Source of the DNA: Aphrophora alni
Taxonomy: Eukaryota > Arthropoda > Insecta > Hemiptera > Aphrophoridae
Direction: 5' to 3'
Length of the DNA stretch: 64,000 bases
Assembly: GCA_963513935.1 (NCBI GenBank)
Contig: OY740771.1
Location: forward strand, 11,375,138 to 11,439,137
Position numbers and translations under genes: made by a program. Below, one piece after another: positions 59,419 to 64,000 of this stretch. How positions within the stretch are numbered: the stretch's first letter is position 1; the number at the start of each line of letters is the position of its first letter. The notes beneath the pieces are model-generated. The model was not told the origin of the DNA. It saw nothing but the letters and a program-made list of their open reading frames with translations, and searched no databases.

Positions 59419-59422
59419 GCTT

Positions 59423-60850
59423 CCAATAAAACAATCGGTATAGCCTAGTGCTGATCACATAAAGATGATTGTAGATGACTCTCCTCCTGGTGCTAGTTAG
59501 AGTTGTTCTCCTACTAGGAGCTGTATCAAGACTGAAGAAAAGTTCTGTTGAAATGGACCTCCAAAACTTATTCCCTGTTCCGTGGTACCAATTTCTCTGA
59601 ACATTTCCCTTTCATTTATGATGTTTAAAGTTGATTAATTTGGTTTATTTCTTCAAGATTTCACTTTAGTTAGTTTTTATTATAACCCTTTTGGTTATTT
59701 TATTATTTGTTTTACTTTAATTAGTTGTTGATTAACTAATTATTATTTAGTTTATTTGTATATAGGTTGCCAACACTGCATTTGCAAAATCCAAACACTT
59801 GACTCCTCCCCTATTGTGTGGTAGGGGTTTCTACATGTTGATTCCTGTACTGTCTGACTTTCTGGAATTTAATTTGTACACTTTCTTGAAAATTCCCATA
59901 TCTCTGGTTCTAACAGGAATTCTGGAAATCTGTAAATGTCATTTTGTTCCTCTTGATTTCTGGATTCCATACAACTTTGATTTAAAGTTGTAGGATGATA
60001 ACTTTTTAAGATATACCCTTTTTAGTTTTTCATTATTTTTTCTTTGACCAACTTTTGATCGGTTCCGAATTTCTTAATTCTTCTTTTTGGTTTTTGTAGC
60101 CTCTGCCTTAGAAATGAAGGAATTCTTTACGTTTTTCATTTATTTTCATTTTCTGATAAGTGTTAAACATTGTTAAATGTTAAACTTTGTCGATTTTTAG
60201 ATGGTCAAAAACCCTCCCAAAATTAATTATATATGTACTTATTTTCGTATCATTATATTATGTCACATATCCTTAACCTATTTCCATTATAAAAATTTTA
60301 ACTTATTATATAGACAAAATTTTAGTTTTTTGTCTATGCATATTTTTTGCGATAACTATTAAACTATTCAAGTTAATAAACGTTTTCTTGTATTTCCTAT
60401 GCTAAACAGTTATTCTTTATCATAATATGCTTTTATATTCAAAATTTAAACAATTTAAAATTTAACATAGGAGATTGCATGTGAATAATTTTTGTAACGA
60501 AGTTGAATCATATTATTTAATCCAGTCTGGACTTGCAATGGTCACATGATCAACCGAGCTATTGTTCTCAGTCGACCTGTCAGCTCATGTTAGGTAACCA
60601 GTCTCTCACTCCACTTCCCTTAGGCTTTGAATGTTTCATTTATTATTAATGAACTTGACAAAACTTTTATAATTCTACTTTTCTTCATATTAAAACTACC
60701 TTTTTCTGTACACATTATTAATTATTTATGGATATTACCATTTATTTATGTATTCTTGCTATTTATTATATTTTAACTAAAATTTTATGTTTTATAAAAA
60801 AATTTGTTTTTGGAACGATTTTGGTGAAAAACCCAAACCGTTTCAATGCA
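59423..60850. other. Interior of Merlin insertion, right side
   Basis: No recognised gene. The stretch at about 60,046-60,090 (TTTGACCAACTTTTGATCGG) resembles, in reverse complement, the GAGTTGGTCAA block of the dispersed repeat at 2,241, 30,878 and 36,385. Confidence 0.4.
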
Positions 60851-60920
60851 AACAACTACGCATTTTCGTAGCACTAAAAAATGTTCTCTGTTTGAAGTTA
60901 TTTGTTAATGATGGAAGTTC

Positions 60921-61029
60921 AATTTTATTATTATACATTTTCCGGACATTTACCACCATTTGTGTGTTAAAAATGATTTTTAACACACAAATGATGGCGA
61001 ATGTCCGAAAAATGTATAATAATAAAATT
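60921..61029. repeat. Near-perfect 54-bp-arm hairpin
   Basis: 60,921-60,974 and 60,976-61,029 are inverted copies with a few mismatches and a one-base centre, containing TTTGTGTGTTAAAAAT. Located about 80 bp inside the right Merlin end. Confidence 0.93.
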
Positions 61030-61559
61030 AAAAAATGGCGTCATTTTGCTCTTTATTGGCGCATGCGCAATAACTAACTTCTGCTGGGGTGGCGTTAATA
61101 CGTAAGTACAGTATTTTCTTAACAGTTTTCCAATTAGGTAAGTTTCAGGTCCCATTAAATGAAATACTGTAATATAATTATATTCTTTCTTTTCAAAACA
61201 ATTATAACTATTTATTAAGTACGTATTATTACACAATCATAGTTGATTTTTTATTTTCTCTATTATTTGTAAAAGAGGAATGTCTATAATATATCTGCTT
61301 GATATCTGTTGAAAATAATTGACATATCCTTTGTATAATTAATTTGTTTATTGCAATTTTAGTTATTAAAGGGAAGTTTTAAAACAACATTAAGCATTGT
61401 ATTGAACACTGAAAATTTAAAGTTCATCGGACGATTAGATGAATTATGTATGGCAGTAATACAGTACTTTTTATATAATTTACTAATGGATGTATTAGAA
61501 TACCTTCTTTGTATATTTTAGGTATTCCTTTCATTATAAGAGAATGTGGGTTCTGCTCA

Positions 61560-62085
61560 ATGACATTCGATGCCAAATTCTTAAATAAGGGGACACTTTT
61601 ATTACAATAGATAAGACAATATAAGTTTGAAGAACTGTAAAAAAGATTCTATGTGAATGTCTGGGAAAATCTACATGTAAATCAAGAAAACCATCTCAGT
61701 AGCAATAGGCTCCTAAATGTGCAAATTAATCTCGAACCTGATATAACATACACCATATTGACAGAGGACAGTAAAGGAAATAAGGCAACTTAAAGTAATT
61801 TTAATCCAGATGCAAACTCTGTCAAAATATGGTACCAAGCTACATTTTAAATAATATGTTGTTATGTAGTGTTTATATGAACATGTGTATGTGTTATGTG
61901 TTTTTGTTGTTCTTTTAATTTATATTTTAAATTTAATAATTGTGACAAAACAATAACGTGAATATCAACATTTATGCCCGATGATGCTGTTACATTGATG
62001 CAGCAAAACATGTAGGTAAACTACAGTGTTGTATGGAAAGATGTAAGAAATATATAATATAAATAATAAGCTATTTAAACATAAG
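61560..62085 (+). repeat. Dispersed repeat with hammerhead-like tail, copy 2
   Basis: Inverted partner of 49,020-49,500. The tail reads CCGATGATGCTGTTACATTG then ATGCAGCAAAACATGTAGG; stem II still pairs, and ACATGT gives a palindromic stem III, but GAAA is changed to AAAA. Non-coding and decayed. Confidence 0.58.
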
Positions 62086-62089
62086 AAAG

Positions 62090-63900
62090 ACTGTAATCAC
62101 ATTTCAATATTTTGATAAGAATTTTCATCAGACAAATAAACAATGTGTATGTTTGTGACTCTCGGTTCTGTTTGTTTTGGCACATACCATATTGTTACAA
62201 CGTCACCAACTTTCATAAAAAAGTGATTAACTTTTTTTTAAATGGTTCAGAAATAAAAAAATTGATGGTTTGGCCATACATTAAATTTCTAAGAGATAGG
62301 TGTGCATCTTACGTCAAAGGGTTTAGTAAGGAGTCAGCATTCTAAAATTCACTTGAAAAATAATTTTGATTCAAATCAATTGATAAACATTTTTAAAATT
62401 TAATATTTTTGTAGTTAATTAATATATGTAAAGTTAGGGAATAATGAGGATTTGAAACTTATTGATATAAGCTATTTACAAATACTGTATTCTAAAACGT
62501 GATATAATTTTTACCCTCCTAAACCAATAGTTTACTTGGGGTGTTTGTTCATCGCATGTATTTCTTATGAGAATTTTAACATATTCATTTATATTTTTCT
62601 CAATTTTTTGGATAGTTTCATCATAAGAGTGTAAACTTTCAAGTCTTTCCCACATATGAATATATCCAAATATTTTGATGATTCATTAACAGAGTCAAAG
62701 ATGCTTTGTAGGTTTATAATACAGTGTCCTATATAAAATGTAACCCATTTGTCATGGTTATATGTCAGTAGATATTAAATATAAGACAGGAGTAAGATAT
62801 TTAATATGTTTTATTGTTCCAAGAGTGAAATGAGTTACAATAAAAGATTCTGATATCTTTCTGAATTAATTGTGAACTCAAAGAAAAAGAATACCAACAA
62901 TTTTGTTTTTATGATATCGTATACCAGATGTCCACCTTCTGCGGGTGCAGTGGTTTTTCATTATACTGTTGGAGATTTCCAGCACAACACATCCTATGTT
63001 TCCAGCTATGTTCTGACTGTAAACATAGCTAGTTAGAAAATCTATAGCTTAATTCCCCTTATGCACAAATCAATGAAACCAATGACAATATTCTTGTCGG
63101 TTTGCTTTGATGGGATTAAGACGTTGAGCTGTTTGCATTCAATCAGGTCATATGTTTAACTGTTCTGTTGCACAATAATGATTTATTTGGCAACTAATTT
63201 GCAGTTGACAAGAGTTTCAATGAATTTTATAGGAAAGAAGTTATTCAGTCATTAATATTACTAACTGAGTCAGCATTCAACACTGTCATCAATATTTTGT
63301 GTTCCTTGTTATTAAAAGAATCCGTTTCTATGAGCATGGTCACTAACCTCAGTCTTGATGTCTTATTAGGAATTGGTTTACCTTGGAACTTATGGCAAAA
63401 AAAAACTGTCCACTTCAATCACTGACTACGTAATGAAGTACGACTCAGTAATAAAAACACCATTTTCTTATTAACAATGCACGAGCGTTCTGATCACTTT
63501 GATATGGTTCATGTTTGTAATGTACTGCAGCGGTGCAATAGTCAGATGTTACACAAGATGTTATTTGAGTTTCAAGTCTCAAATTTAAGTATTTGAAACA
63601 AGTTAAATCTACTCCTTACTGATTCTTACAAAATTGAAATTCTTGACACCATAAAACCTCCAAGGGAGATGTATACAAACATCTTTTCTGGTTTTCTACA
63701 TTTAAGTATTTTAGGGTGGACTACCATATGTGTAGGTGTGTTTAAGTGTGTATGGTTACATCAGCATAAATCAATTTTCTATCCTTATTGAATAAGTTTT
63801 GCATTTCGTTATTCAAATAGAGAAAAGTCATATAATTATATGAACAATAAAATAATAATAATAATAATTTGTTGATATGAAATATACATTTTATTCTGTT
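62090..63900. other. Last part of GMC copy 2 intron
   Basis: AT-rich intron. A stretch at about 63,735-63,765 (GTGTGTATGGTTACATCAGC) matches 38,212-38,232 (GTGTTTATGGTTACATCAGG) upstream of copy 1, so the tandem duplication included intron sequence. A short (TAA)n run lies near 63,850. Confidence 0.55.
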
Positions 63901-63904
63901 CTAG

Positions 63905-64000
63905 GACATGTGCTACAGATAGCTGTTCTGCTGGGTTCAACGATGTTGGGTCAAGTATTGTAAATCAACTTTATGGAACAATCAGAAAGGCTGAATGTGA
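63905..64000 (+). CDS. GMC oxidoreductase copy 2, start of large exon (cut by window)
   Basis: After acceptor TCTGTTCTAG the exon encodes (W)TCATDSCSAGFNDVGSS and continues IVNQLYGTIRKAECE to the window edge. Copy 1 at the same place reads TYAIDSCTAGFNDPGSS and then IINELYETIRKAECE, so about 25 of 32 residues agree. Acceptor, phase and position in the protein are the same. The FAD and catalytic domains lie beyond position 64,000, so the integrity of copy 2 cannot be judged. Confidence 0.88.

Larger units (their letters stand above)
49681..61109. mobile_element. Merlin-type DNA transposon, 11.4 kb with nested insertion
   Basis: Perfect 21-bp terminal inverted repeats start GTACTTACGTATTAACGCCA at 49,681 and end at 61,109. 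The flanks are identical 10-mers AGTATTTTCT (49,671-49,680 and 61,110-61,119); Merlin elements duplicate 8-9 bp. A Merlin/IS1016-like transposase lies just inside the left end. The start-codon region of the transposase (CATTTTCGTAACACTAAAAA on plus, near 50,725) is repeated near the right end (60,857-60,876), so part of the interior is duplicated. About 7.5 kb is a nested LTR element. Confidence 0.85.

Overview
This window looks like nuclear DNA from an insect. The reasons are very AT-rich sequence, long introns, GT-AG splice sites, insect-type GMC oxidoreductases in tandem, and a dense, nested load of animal transposable elements. A hemipteran is plausible but not proven. Only two host gene families can be supported; most of the rest is transposon-derived or unrecognised AT-rich sequence.

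Region 1 (1-14,800, minus strand) holds the 5' part of a GHITM/TMBIM5-like gene for an inner-mitochondrial-membrane protein of the BAX-inhibitor-1 family. Four coding exons (14,764-14,560; 11,278-11,167; 7,142-7,001; 1,118-943) join in a consistent reading phase, and the 3' end lies before position 1. Its introns hold a Tc1/mariner-type transposase relic, a pogo-like MITE with a minisatellite, a foldback element carrying hammerhead-ribozyme-like palindromes, a mariner nested inside the end of another Tc1-like element, and an inverted Penelope-like element.

Region 2 (14,800-28,000) is intergenic and repeat-rich: a 72-bp LINE stub with a 12-bp target duplication, a second pogo-like MITE, a 5'-truncated LINE with a 515-residue open frame, two large foldback structures (one with a 5S-rRNA-like segment in its loop), and a Jockey-type LINE pseudogene.

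Region 3 (28,000-64,000, plus strand) holds two tandem GMC oxidoreductase genes. Copy 1 has its large 3' exon at 38,318-40,148; its first exon was not found. Copy 2 has a signal-peptide exon at 46,184-46,283 and the start of the homologous large exon at 63,905, cut by the window edge. The 17.6-kb intron of copy 2 contains an RNase H LINE fragment and an 11.4-kb Merlin-type DNA transposon insertion. That insertion carries a non-autonomous LTR retrotransposon whose two 1,306-bp LTRs look identical. Between the two GMC genes lie an 82-bp perfect palindrome and a broken Ty3/gypsy element interrupted by a Penelope-like element with a 12-bp target duplication.

The host genes show no functional link to each other. 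The strongest results are the nested insertion histories, readable from matching target-site duplications, the hammerhead-like palindromes, and the split tandem GMC pair.
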